The notes below the pieces were generated by a model, which saw nothing but the letters and a program-made list of their open reading frames with translations, did not search any database and was not told the DNA's origin. The translations under genes and the position numbers were made by a program. A stretch of DNA of 44,442 nt from Natrinema limicola JCM 13563 (GTDB lineage: Archaea > Halobacteriota > Halobacteria > Halobacteriales > Natrialbaceae). Location of the stretch: assembly GCF_000337475.1 (NCBI RefSeq), contig NZ_AOIT01000059.1:1-44442 (forward strand), given 5' to 3'. Of the stretch, positions 16,615 through 24,405 are shown piece after piece; within the stretch, counting starts at the first letter, position 1; each line of letters begins with the position of its first letter.

Positions 16615-18639
16615 ATGACCAGCACCGCCGATACGGACGACGTAATCGAGGTCAGCGCCGACGGGATCTCCGTCCAGAAGACGTTCGAAGCAGACGAGTT
16701 TCCCGTACCGGCGATCCGATTCGAGCTCGAAGCGGACCGTGACGAGCCGGTCACGATCCAACTCTCCGAGGAGATTCCCGACTCGTTCCCGATGGACAAA
16801 GTCGGGTTTCACCCCGACTATCACAGCGACGACTGGACAGCCTACCAGGACAACCACGTCGAGTTCACGGCGACGCTCGAGCCCGACAGCAAGCTCGAGA
16901 CGGTCTATGGCATCCAGATCGACGACGACAGCCGAGCCACGGCGTTTCTGACGGAACCGACGATCGTCGAGCTCGCAGCCGACGACGATGGCTCGAGTGC
17001 CGACGAAGTCGACGACGCCGTTATCGGCACCATCGTCTCCGAGGACCGCAATCAGGCCGTCAAGGACATGATCGCGGGCGAAGCGGACACCGTCCCCGGG
17101 CTCGAGGTCGAGGATGAGGACGAAGACGAGGCCGAAGCCGAGGACGGAAACGACGGTGATGACGCAACTGACGACCCCTCGGGACTCGATCTCGATCTCG
17201 GTGATGTCGACACCGACCCCGATCCCGTCGACGACGAGGACGGCGATGACGAGACACCAGATATTGATCTCGGATTCGGGGACGAACAGCTACCGGACGA
17301 CGAGCCCGCAGCCGCCGACGAGCCGGATATCGACCTCGGCTTCGACGAGGACGAAGAGCTGGAAATCGGAGACGACGAGCCGGATATCGATCTCGGCTTC
17401 GACGAGGACGAGGAGCTGGAAATCGGAGACGACGACGAGTCGACTGCTGCGGAAGACACCGAATCGGCAGCCGAGAACGACGAGCTGACCGTCGAGGGGG
17501 ATGCCGAATCGATCGCCGACGGCGAGACTGACTCGACTGTCGAAGCTGATGATGAGCCGAGTGCTGAGGAGGACGACGAATCGGCTATCGAAGCTGACGA
17601 CGAACCGAGTGCTGAGGAAGACGATGAGTCGACTGTCGAAGCTGACGATGAACCGAGCACCGAGGAGGACGACGAACCGGCTGTCGAAGCTGATGACGAA
17701 CCAGCTGTCGAGGACGACGAACCCGACGTAACGATCGAGACCGACGTGAACGAGACGGCTACCGGAGACGAAGCGAGTGCGGCTGCCGAACCGGACGCCG
17801 ATGACGAGGCGGACGAACACGATACGGCCCTCGAGACTGACGACGCGGCCGAAGCGGTCGAAGCGAGCGCCGATGAGCCCGAAACGCCAGAACCCGAGGC
17901 CGACACGGCCGACGACGCCGCCGAATCACTCGAGCAATCTGGCGATAGTGACGAAACAGCCGATTCGGCAGTCGAGCAGCCGGACTCGGCCGGCGCAGCT
18001 GACGCTGACGAACCGACGGCTGACGCCGACGACGCAGCTGACGAGTCGACTGTCGCCGAAACCGCGACCGTCGAATTTGAGGGGTCGGTTGCGGCCCGTC
18101 TCGCGACCGAGATCCGCGACGGAACTGTCGACGACGACGATCTCGAGACGATTCAGGCCGAACTCGACCTCGAGCCCTCGGGCCCGGAGATCGCGAAAGT
18201 CGAGCACCTCCAGTCCCGCGTCGAGGAGGTCGCAGCCTACACTGACGCACTCGAGACGTTCCTCGAGGACAACGGCACGGGCGCACAGCTCATCGAGGAT
18301 GTCCAGGACGATCTCGCGGCGCTCGAAGACGACCTCGCGTCGATGGACGAACGACTCGAGGGGACCGAATCGCACGTCGACGAACTCGACGCGGACGTGG
18401 CCGATCTCACCGACTGGAACGCTGATCTCGAGACGGATCTGAGCGACGTCAGCGGCGATGTCGCCGAACTGGACGACACCGTCGCAGGGATCGACGACGA
18501 TGTCGACGACCTCACGGATACCGTCAACGACGTGGAATCTGAGCTCGAAACCGTCGCGGACGACCTCGAAGCGGTCCGGGAAGACGTAACGGACATTCAG
18601 GACTGGCGTGACCAGCTCGGTTCGATGTTCGCTAACTGA
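16615..18639 (+). CDS. Very acidic repeat-and-coiled-coil protein, function unknown
   Basis: A 674-residue protein I do not recognise. It has three parts. Residues 1-125 look like a folded, mostly beta domain (EFPVPAIRFELEAD, VTIQLSEEIPDSFPMDKVGFH). Residues about 150-480 are extremely Asp/Glu-rich with tandem repeats of 19 and 16 residues. Residues about 485-674 are predicted coiled coil, with heptad-like spacing (DELDADVADLTDWNADLETDL, VESELETVADDLEAV). There is no signal peptide or membrane helix. The layout suggests an extended scaffold or tether in the cytoplasm. It is followed 80 nt later by the HisG-fold gene on the same strand, which has its own TATA-like GTTTATCC (about 18688). Confidence 0.85.
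   Translation: MTSTADTDDVIEVSADGISVQKTFEADEFPVPAIRFELEADRDEPVTIQLSEEIPDSFPMDKVGFHPDYHSDDWTAYQDNHVEFTATLEPDSKLETVYGIQIDDDSRATAFLTEPTIVELAADDDGSSADEVDDAVIGTIVSEDRNQAVKDMIAGEADTVPGLEVEDEDEDEAEAEDGNDGDDATDDPSGLDLDLGDVDTDPDPVDDEDGDDETPDIDLGFGDEQLPDDEPAAADEPDIDLGFDEDEELEIGDDEPDIDLGFDEDEELEIGDDDESTAAEDTESAAENDELTVEGDAESIADGETDSTVEADDEPSAEEDDESAIEADDEPSAEEDDESTVEADDEPSTEEDDEPAVEADDEPAVEDDEPDVTIETDVNETATGDEASAAAEPDADDEADEHDTALETDDAAEAVEASADEPETPEPEADTADDAAESLEQSGDSDETADSAVEQPDSAGAADADEPTADADDAADESTVAETATVEFEGSVAARLATEIRDGTVDDDDLETIQAELDLEPSGPEIAKVEHLQSRVEEVAAYTDALETFLEDNGTGAQLIEDVQDDLAALEDDLASMDERLEGTESHVDELDADVADLTDWNADLETDLSDVSGDVAELDDTVAGIDDDVDDLTDTVNDVESELETVADDLEAVREDVTDIQDWRDQLGSMFAN
17320..17433 (+). 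repeat. Two tandem 57-bp coding repeats
   Basis: Units at 17320-17376 and 17377-17433 are nearly identical and each encode EPDIDLGFDEDEELEIGDD (19 residues). A partial, older copy (PDIDLGFGDEQLPDD) precedes them. The near identity at DNA level points to a recent duplication. Confidence 0.85.
17539..17712 (+). repeat. 48-bp coding repeats, about 3.6 copies
   Basis: Units begin at 17539, 17587, 17635 and 17683 (the last incomplete). Each encodes a variant of VEADDEPSAEEDDESA (16 residues). The units differ by scattered synonymous and conservative changes, so this array is older than the 57-bp pair. Confidence 0.85.
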
Positions 18640-18719
18640 GCAGCGCGATCGTCGGCTATCGGATTCGGCCTGTACTGGAAACGCAACTCGTTTATCCGTC
18701 GCCGATTGAGAACTGGTCG

Positions 18720-19646
18720 ATGGGCGAGACGATACCGATCGCTGTTCCACGAAAGGGGCGACCGCTCGAGTCTGTACTCGATCGGATCGCAGATCGCCTC
18801 GGCGTCCCCGACCTCGCCGACGACATTACATCGACGCTCCGTCACGAAAAGGCACTCACGAAAGGGTCCATCGAACCCGACGAGGAGGACGTCTACCATC
18901 GTCTCGCAGACTACAGTACCGTCGCCGATCCAACCGCGCCCGAATATACGCTGTTGCGCGACGACCGCGCCGGCAAGCCACGACGGATCGTCTTCGACAG
19001 CGTCACGATCCCGTTAGCCGATGTCGAGGACGCTCCCGACGACGCGGCGGTCCAGCTCGTGGGCCGCGAGGAACCGTTTCGGGCGCTCCGAACCCACGAG
19101 TTCGCGCTCGGATTCGACAGCGCCGACCTGGTTCTCGAGGAGGTCGTCGAACTCCGACCGGAGCCACTCGATCGGATCGCCGACGTAAACGCTCGAATCG
19201 ATCCTGCCGACACCGACGTGCAGGTCGTCACCGGACTCGGCGACACTGTCTACCACACGCTACTGGCCACGCCCGAGGTCGCGCCGTCTGCCGAATCGAT
19301 CGATCGGGACTTCCTCGAGACCTACGAAGGACCGCTCTGTATCGAGCCCAGATACGAACGGCTCGTCCAGGCCGTGCTTGGCACGCGGCTCCTCGACGGT
19401 ATCGACTTCCGGTATCCGGACGAGGGCCGCGAGGAAGAGGCAGCAATCGCCGACGCAGGGCTGGGTGTCTATCTGACTGTGACTGGCTCGACCGCCCGCG
19501 AACACGGCCTCTTGCTCGGCGAACAGCTGTTTCCGAGCGAGACCGTCCTGCTCGAGAACACGGCAGAAACGACCGACACAGTTGACCACGTCCGCTCGCT
19601 GCTGAACGGTCCCGATCTCGAGACGGAGCTTGCAGTCGGCCAATAA
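18720..19646 (+). CDS. Divergent HisG-fold protein (ATP phosphoribosyltransferase-like), function unknown
   Basis: A 308-residue protein. Its N-terminus IPIAVPRKGRPLESVLDRI (residues 5-23) resembles the opening strand and PRPP/ATP-site region of HisG (typically R-I-A-x-P-x-K-G-R-L). Near residue 245 the stretch GVYLTVTGSTAREHGLLLGE resembles the HisG block V-x-x-G-T/S-T-L-R-x-N-x-L that binds the PRPP pyrophosphate. In between, EPRYERLVQAVLG matches the HisG position R-I-A-T-x-Y-P-x-x-T. Insertions (about residues 40-95) are unlike HisG, and the C-terminal HisG regulatory domain is absent. It is probably a paralogue with a different role. This is inference from motif likeness only. Confidence 0.7.
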   Translation: MGETIPIAVPRKGRPLESVLDRIADRLGVPDLADDITSTLRHEKALTKGSIEPDEEDVYHRLADYSTVADPTAPEYTLLRDDRAGKPRRIVFDSVTIPLADVEDAPDDAAVQLVGREEPFRALRTHEFALGFDSADLVLEEVVELRPEPLDRIADVNARIDPADTDVQVVTGLGDTVYHTLLATPEVAPSAESIDRDFLETYEGPLCIEPRYERLVQAVLGTRLLDGIDFRYPDEGREEEAAIADAGLGVYLTVTGSTAREHGLLLGEQLFPSETVLLENTAETTDTVDHVRSLLNGPDLETELAVGQ

Positions 19647-19666
19647 GGCGTACTCGCGAGTCTCTC

Positions 19667-20980
19667 CTACTCCCAGTTGTACAGCGAGTCGCGGAAAATT
19701 TCCGCGACATCGGCTTTCGTGACTGGCCGCGGATTACACCGCAGCAGCCGTTGCTGGGTGTCGACGGTCTGTTCGGCCAGCCAGTCGATCTCGTCGTCGG
19801 TGATGCCGGCGAGGTCGTGGAGCCCGCTCGGGAGGACGTTCAGATCACGCTGGAGTGAGACGAACTCCTCGCGTGCGCGATCGGCCGCCGTTCGCGTGCT
19901 TAGTCCGTCCGTATCCGCGCCGAGCAGCTCGGCGATGGTCGCAAATCGTTCTGGATCGCTGGCGACGTTGTATCCCAACGTGCTCGCCGGCGTGAGCACG
20001 GCGATCGTTTCGCCGTGATAGGAGTGGTACTTGTTGCCGACTGGATACGCCATCGCGTGACAGAGGCTCGCGCCGGCCGTGAGACCGGCGATCGCACCGT
20101 AGAGTGCCCCTTTCAACATCGCCTCGCGCGCCTCGAGATCGTCACCGTTGTTGACCGCCCGTCGCACGTTGCTCGAGAGGAGGTCGATCGCCTTCTCGCT
20201 GAACAGTTCGGTAAAGCCAGTGCGGCCAGCGTAGACCGGTCGGTCAGCGGGGTCCTCGGGACGGAGTAAGTTATCGTATCGATGTGTCGTATACCCCTCG
20301 ATGGCATGGCCGAGGGCGTCCATCGCTGTTTTCGCGGTGAGATCCGGCGGGAGCGACGTCGTCAGCGTCGGATCGAGCACCGCGGCGTCGGCCCGCACGT
20401 TATTGCTCGAGATTCCCTCTTTGATCTCTTTCTCGGTAACAGAGAGGATCGCAACCGGCGAAATCTCCGAGCCGGTGCCGGCCGTCGTCGGGAGCAAGAC
20501 GAGGGGCGGACCCGACTCGGTGAGTGTCTCGCCGGAGCCGGTCGGTTCGGCGACGTAGTCGAGGATTTCGCCGCCGTTGGCGACGACCGCACGCGTCGTC
20601 TTCGCGGTGTCAAGACAGCTGCCGCCGCCGAGCCCGATGTAGAAGTCGTAGCCGTCCGTCCCCATCTCCTCGCGCACGAACGAGATACATTCTTCGACGG
20701 CCTCGATCGAGGGTTCGCGCTCCGAACCGTCGTAGACATCGACGTCGAATCCCGCGTCTTCGACGTGGTCGGCGACTCGGCCTGCATGGCCGAGCTCGGC
20801 AAGCGTCTCGTCGGTCACGATCAGCCCGCGTGCATCGTCTGCGACGCCCAGATCCTCGAGCTGAAAGCCGAGTTCGCTGACTGCGCCACGACCGACACGG
20901 ATCTCTGGCATCTGAATCTGCCAGACGGTTTCAGGCGTGCGTTCGTGTGGGCTGGCAGAGACGGACCGCTCGTAACTCAC
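19667..20980 (-). CDS. Iron-containing (group III) alcohol dehydrogenase
   Basis: A 437-residue NAD(P)-dependent dehydrogenase of the Fe-ADH family. The nucleotide-binding loop is GLGGGSCLDTAK (about residues 116-127), followed by LPTTAGTGSE (about 165-174). Metal ligands are expected in DALGHAIEGY and in SLCHAMAYPVGNKYHSYHGE. The layout resembles lactaldehyde reductase or hydroxyacid-oxoacid transhydrogenase-type members; the substrate is not determined. The start is GTG 20980, whose GTGA overlaps the TGA stop of the lactonase gene by 4 nt. Further upstream in-frame codons encode a very Arg-rich, non-family stretch. Coupled translation with the lactonase implies a shared pathway. Confidence 0.9.
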   Translation of the reverse strand: MSYERSVSASPHERTPETVWQIQMPEIRVGRGAVSELGFQLEDLGVADDARGLIVTDETLAELGHAGRVADHVEDAGFDVDVYDGSEREPSIEAVEECISFVREEMGTDGYDFYIGLGGGSCLDTAKTTRAVVANGGEILDYVAEPTGSGETLTESGPPLVLLPTTAGTGSEISPVAILSVTEKEIKEGISSNNVRADAAVLDPTLTTSLPPDLTAKTAMDALGHAIEGYTTHRYDNLLRPEDPADRPVYAGRTGFTELFSEKAIDLLSSNVRRAVNNGDDLEAREAMLKGALYGAIAGLTAGASLCHAMAYPVGNKYHSYHGETIAVLTPASTLGYNVASDPERFATIAELLGADTDGLSTRTAADRAREEFVSLQRDLNVLPSGLHDLAGITDDEIDWLAEQTVDTQQRLLRCNPRPVTKADVAEIFRDSLYNWE

Positions 20981-21783
20981 AGCCCCCACCCCGGCTGCAT
21001 GGCCTCGAACTGCTCGGGATCGTGACCGTAGACGACCTCGGCGTCGTGACGTCGCTCGAGTGCTTTGATTCGACGGAGACTGTCGACCCATTCCGTTTTG
21101 CCCCAGAGGAGGTGCGCCCCGAGTGGGATCTCGTCCTCGAAGTTGTCAGCCATATAGACCTGATCGCCGGTCAAGACAAGCGTCCTCTCGTCATCGAGGT
21201 GAATCACTGTCCCGGTGAGTCCCGGCGTGTGGCCGGGGAAGCGGACGAACTCCATGTCTTCGAAGTGTTGCTCGCGGTCCCGGTGTAACACGTGCCAGTT
21301 CAGGTCGTGGTCGAAGTCCTCAAGAATATACGCGCTGCTTCCCTCGTCGGTCTTCGCGCTGTAGTAGGCGAACTTGATCTCGCGCTCGTGGACGAAGACC
21401 GGGACGCCAGTCCCGTCGAAGAACTCGAGCCCACCAGCGTGATCGAGGTGCAGGTGGGTCTGGAAGACGTAGTCGATGTCGTCGATGTCGAACCCGGCCT
21501 CGTTTAGGTCGTCGTCGAGCCGATGTTCGTGGGCGTCGTGTGGATAGAACGCCTGTACGAGTCCCTCGGGCCAGTGACCCTTGAGTGCGTCGTGATGTGA
21601 CCCGGTATCCCAGAGGATCGTTCCTTCTGGGTGGTCGACCACGAGGCTCCAGACTGGAATTTCGCCGTAATCGATGTCGGGGTTGGGCTCGTCGTGTGTG
21701 CCGAGTACGTGCCCTTCCATCATGTAGTTCATGTCGACCTCGAGCCCACCGCGGTCGAGAACATATATGGTAGCATCAACCAT
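20977..21783 (-). CDS. N-acyl-homoserine-lactonase-type metallo-beta-lactamase hydrolase
   Basis: A 268-residue protein of the AttM/AiiA-type branch of the metallo-beta-lactamase superfamily. The binuclear metal motif THLHLDHAGG (about residues 109-118) is exact for this group. It is followed by FPGHTPGLTG (about 175-184) and VLTGDQVYMADN (about 195-206). In bacteria such enzymes open homoserine or other gamma-lactones. The archaeal substrate is unknown. ATG 21783 gives MVDATIYVLDRGGL, typical of the family; the in-frame codon at 21798 adds five residues. The gene leads an operon with the iron alcohol dehydrogenase. Confidence 0.87.
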   Translation of the reverse strand: MVDATIYVLDRGGLEVDMNYMMEGHVLGTHDEPNPDIDYGEIPVWSLVVDHPEGTILWDTGSHHDALKGHWPEGLVQAFYPHDAHEHRLDDDLNEAGFDIDDIDYVFQTHLHLDHAGGLEFFDGTGVPVFVHEREIKFAYYSAKTDEGSSAYILEDFDHDLNWHVLHRDREQHFEDMEFVRFPGHTPGLTGTVIHLDDERTLVLTGDQVYMADNFEDEIPLGAHLLWGKTEWVDSLRRIKALERRHDAEVVYGHDPEQFEAMQPGWGL

Positions 21784-22226
21784 GGTATAAAACCACAACT
21801 AGCCGACCAGAACCTGGCTAATAATGGTTCGGGAGAACGAATCTGTCGCCGGTTGCATATTGTGACGGCTCGCTGGTGCAAGCCTGGTTGGCGACCCCTT
21901 CTCTAGTCGATCGCGAACTGCGGGCACGACTGCCAGAGAACGGGTAACGCCGACTGAACGAACCTAGCGGTTCGTCTAACGTGACCGACGACAAGGGGGT
22001 CTCGAGCCACAAATTGATATAGCTATATTTGATTTATTAGGCCAGTCCAAGACATTTGCTTTGAGTACGATCGTAGTTATAATCCACTCGCTGTTCATCC
22101 CAGAACCGGATTATGTCGGTGTAAGGGTCGGCCACAACGCGGTAGTCCGTACTGTTGAAGCTGCTCTGGACATCTCACAGCACACACGGTGTCGACCTCC
22201 AGAGAGTGCCCCGTAGGCGACACCCA
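21784..22226. other. 443-nt intergenic region upstream of the lactonase gene
   Basis: No gene is visible. The right part (about 22010-22085) is AT-rich, with GATATAGCTATATTTG forming overlapping TATA-like and palindromic tracts. Close to the lactonase gene, CTAATAATGG at 21818-21827 could be its minus-strand TATA element about 38 nt from the start. The region separates operon-like lactonase-ADH genes from the recombinase. Confidence 0.5.
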
Positions 22227-22240
22227 TCACCGGGTGATGG
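22224..22240. repeat. 17-bp perfect palindrome across the recombinase stop codon
   Basis: CCATCACC, a central G, then GGTGATGG. The recombinase stop codon (22227-22229, minus strand) lies inside it. It could be a transcript end structure or a protein-binding site. Confidence 0.6.
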
Positions 22241-23273
22241 CGTAAATCGACTCGAGATAGGTTTCCCGGACGCGATCGCCCCAGTTGTGGGTGTAGGTAT
22301 CGATCACGTCGCCGGCGACGTCACCCCGGAGGTACTGGACGATCCCCCGGTCCCCGGTCCGGTCCCGCAGATGTGTGGTGAAGAAGTGCCGGAAGTAATG
22401 TGGTGTGACGTTCTCTTGGGTCCCCCCGCCGGTGCGGTACCAGCCGTGATCGCGGGCGTGTTTCTCGACGATATAGCGGACGTCCGACGGCGTGAGCCGC
22501 TCGCCCCACGAGTCGCGGGTATCGAGAAAGAGCGGCCGTGCCGACGACACCGCGTCCGGACGAATCGCCAGCCACTCGCAGATCACCCCCCGAAGTTCGT
22601 CGTCCACAGGGACGACTGTGTCCCGTTTTCGCTTGTTCGAGGCCGTCCGTTCTTCGCCGTTGACAGTCTCACCGCGGGCCGGCTCGGCAGAAATGAACAC
22701 TGATTCAGGTCGTTGCTCGAGGCCGACACGCGGCGTCCATTCGAGGTCGAGTGCCGGCGTCTCGAGGTGGAGATCGCGCAGATCGAGGTTGCAGAGCTCG
22801 CCGACGCGCATCCCCGTTTTGAGGAGGGTAACGATAACGGCTCGCTCGAGCGGGTGGGAAATCGAGCCGACGAACGACTGCATTTCCGGCACCGAAATGT
22901 CGCGTCGCGTCGGATTCGTCTCGATCGATTCGGACAGCTCCTCCATGACGAGCGCCATCGGATTGTCGTCGAAGACGCCGACGCGGGTCATGTAGTCGTA
23001 GAACCGATTGAGATAGGAAGCGTACGTCGCGATCGTGCTGTCTTCGAACTCGCCGCGTAACGAATGCACCCAGGCCATACACTCCCGCCGTTGGGCTGTG
23101 CCGACCGCGTCGACGTCGAAGCGTGTGTCGAGAAAGGTCTCGAAGCGCCGCAACACGCGTTCGTAGGCCTCGAGCGTCCGTTCGCTCTTGCCGTGATAGC
23201 GCTGGTCGTCGAGGAAGTACGTGATCGGGTCGGCCACGTCTGCCGGCGCGTCGCCGGTTGGCTCAGTTGCCAT
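22227..23273 (-). CDS. Tyrosine recombinase (XerC/D-like integrase)
   Basis: A 348-residue site-specific recombinase. Residues about 12-105 form a SAM-like core-binding domain (FLDDQRYHGKSERTLEAYERVLRRFETFLD). The catalytic domain has Arg in TGMRVGELCNL (about 154), HYFRHFFTTHL (His/Arg, about 292-295) and the nucleophile Tyr in DTYTHNW (about 325). The position usually occupied by Gly-His before the tyrosine reads RGDVAG, so the second catalytic His appears to be Asp. No att repeats or tRNA target are visible nearby, so a chromosomal, non-integrating role is possible. ATG 23273 is chosen; a GTG at 23282 is an alternative. The gene overlaps the upstream partner gene by 11 nt. Confidence 0.9.
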   Translation of the reverse strand: MATEPTGDAPADVADPITYFLDDQRYHGKSERTLEAYERVLRRFETFLDTRFDVDAVGTAQRRECMAWVHSLRGEFEDSTIATYASYLNRFYDYMTRVGVFDDNPMALVMEELSESIETNPTRRDISVPEMQSFVGSISHPLERAVIVTLLKTGMRVGELCNLDLRDLHLETPALDLEWTPRVGLEQRPESVFISAEPARGETVNGEERTASNKRKRDTVVPVDDELRGVICEWLAIRPDAVSSARPLFLDTRDSWGERLTPSDVRYIVEKHARDHGWYRTGGGTQENVTPHYFRHFFTTHLRDRTGDRGIVQYLRGDVAGDVIDTYTHNWGDRVRETYLESIYAITR

Positions 23274-23658
23274 CGCCACCACCGTCGACGGTCGTGTACC
23301 CGCCGTGGCGACCGCTGTATCGAATTCGGTTGGTCGCCTGGAGCTCCTCGAGCGTCTCGTCTAAACGCGACTCGATGTCGTCGGAGACTGCCTCGAGCAG
23401 TTCGTCCCACGAATACGTGTCAGAAGAGAGTAATTCGAGGACCTGCCTTTCGAGGGTGTTACCCCCAGGGTCTGAGTCCGGAGAATCGGGTTCCGCTGAG
23501 TCGGATTCGAACCCTTTCCGCCCCGCCTGAACCATCGTGCGAACGAACTCGCTCTGGCTCATGTCGAGGTCGTCGGCGTGAGATTGCCACTCCGCTTTTT
23601 GATAGGCCGGGACGTAAGTTTTGACAGTTTCTCGAGACGTATCGGCCGAATCGCTCAT
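23263..23658 (-). CDS. RHH plus winged-helix partner of the recombinase (DUF5805-like)
   Basis: A 131-residue protein in two parts. Residues 1-55 (ETVKTYVPAYQKAEWQSHADD then MSQSEFVRTMVQAGRKGF) have the strand-helix-helix pattern of ribbon-helix-helix DNA binders. After an acidic Pro/Ser linker, residues 74-125 (NTLERQVLELLSSDTYSWDELL then LEELQATNRIRYSGRHGGY) look like a winged helix. Its stop overlaps the recombinase start region, so the two are cotranscribed and probably coupled. It may act as a recombination accessory factor or repressor (inference). ATG 23658 is used; upstream sequence to 23697 adds a Cys-rich non-family stretch. Confidence 0.85.
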   Translation of the reverse strand: MSDSADTSRETVKTYVPAYQKAEWQSHADDLDMSQSEFVRTMVQAGRKGFESDSAEPDSPDSDPGGNTLERQVLELLSSDTYSWDELLEAVSDDIESRLDETLEELQATNRIRYSGRHGGYTTVDGGGDGN

Positions 23659-23756
23659 GCAGCATCCATCAAACGCGATGATATTCAACCTTCCCATTAT
23701 TCGATCTAAGTATATTTATCTTAGGTGGCGGCACTCAAATAGCGCCAGCTATAGCC

Positions 23757-23835
23757 CTACAGTTCTAGATTTGTAGAATGAGGGTCCTACAAACCAAGAT
23801 ATGAGAGATTATCGACTGGGTCCACAGTTCTAGAT
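23757..23835. promoter_or_regulatory. Direct and inverted repeats upstream of the RHH-recombinase operon
   Basis: ACAGTTCTAGAT occurs exactly at 23759-23770 and 23824-23835. The first copy lies inside nested inverted repeats: CTACA and TGTAG (23757-23776), and TTCTA and TAGAA (23763-23778). A further CCTACA half-site follows at 23785-23791. The set lies 40-120 nt upstream of a TATA-like tract (23709-23718) for the minus-strand operon. Such an array could be an operator for the RHH protein or a recombinase site. Confidence 0.5.
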
Positions 23836-24052
23836 ATACTATTGCAGCCGTGGGTTCGATGATCGACGACGCGGCCAATAGTCGTATGGGTGCGTCGTCT
23901 CGTTGCGGCCAACGAGCGGGCTGACTAATAGATCGTGCTACATCTGTTCACCCAGATTACCGACTGAAAGAAGCGCAGGTAGCCCGGTGACTATGCATTC
24001 GTGCTGGGCTGCCATCACGTTCTTTACTCTAGCCGAACACACGCTTTCAAAG

Positions 24053-24178
24053 ATGGCCGAGAGAGCAGCCACCCAGGAGGGATCTCCAGACGAAGACCAA
24101 ACCAGCGACAAGGGTAAACTCAGGAAAGCAGTGGAGTTCGTCCTAGACCTTTTGGATCTACTCATCAGCTTGTTTTAG
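24053..24178 (+). CDS. Possible 41-residue protein with amphipathic C-terminal helix
   Basis: A short frame starting MAERAATQEGSPDEDQ, acidic in the first half and ending in LRKAVEFVLDLLDLLISLF, a strongly amphipathic or membrane-seeking helix. The acidic composition fits haloarchaeal coding. There is no clear TATA element or ribosome site, and no neighbour suggests a role. It may equally be a chance frame. Confidence 0.35.
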   Translation: MAERAATQEGSPDEDQTSDKGKLRKAVEFVLDLLDLLISLF

Positions 24179-24405
24179 ATCGATCCGTCCACCACCTTCT
24201 GTGTCGAACACGCGGGTCGCTGGCACCTCTGAAGACAGGTCCCATCACCACTGCCACCGCAACTTTCTCGAGCACGCCACCAGCCAGCGATCAGACGCCG
24301 ATCGGTGATCGATACCGCTCACCGCTCTCGACACGACCGAACTGCTCGGAGTGTCCGTCATCCACCGGCTACGACGACTGTCCCCGGCAGTCTGTGGATT
24401 TCCTC

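Noticed and set aside
17052..17906. Ser/Ala-only minus-strand frame opposite the acidic repeats
   Set aside because: A direct result of reading GAC/GAG-rich repeats backwards.
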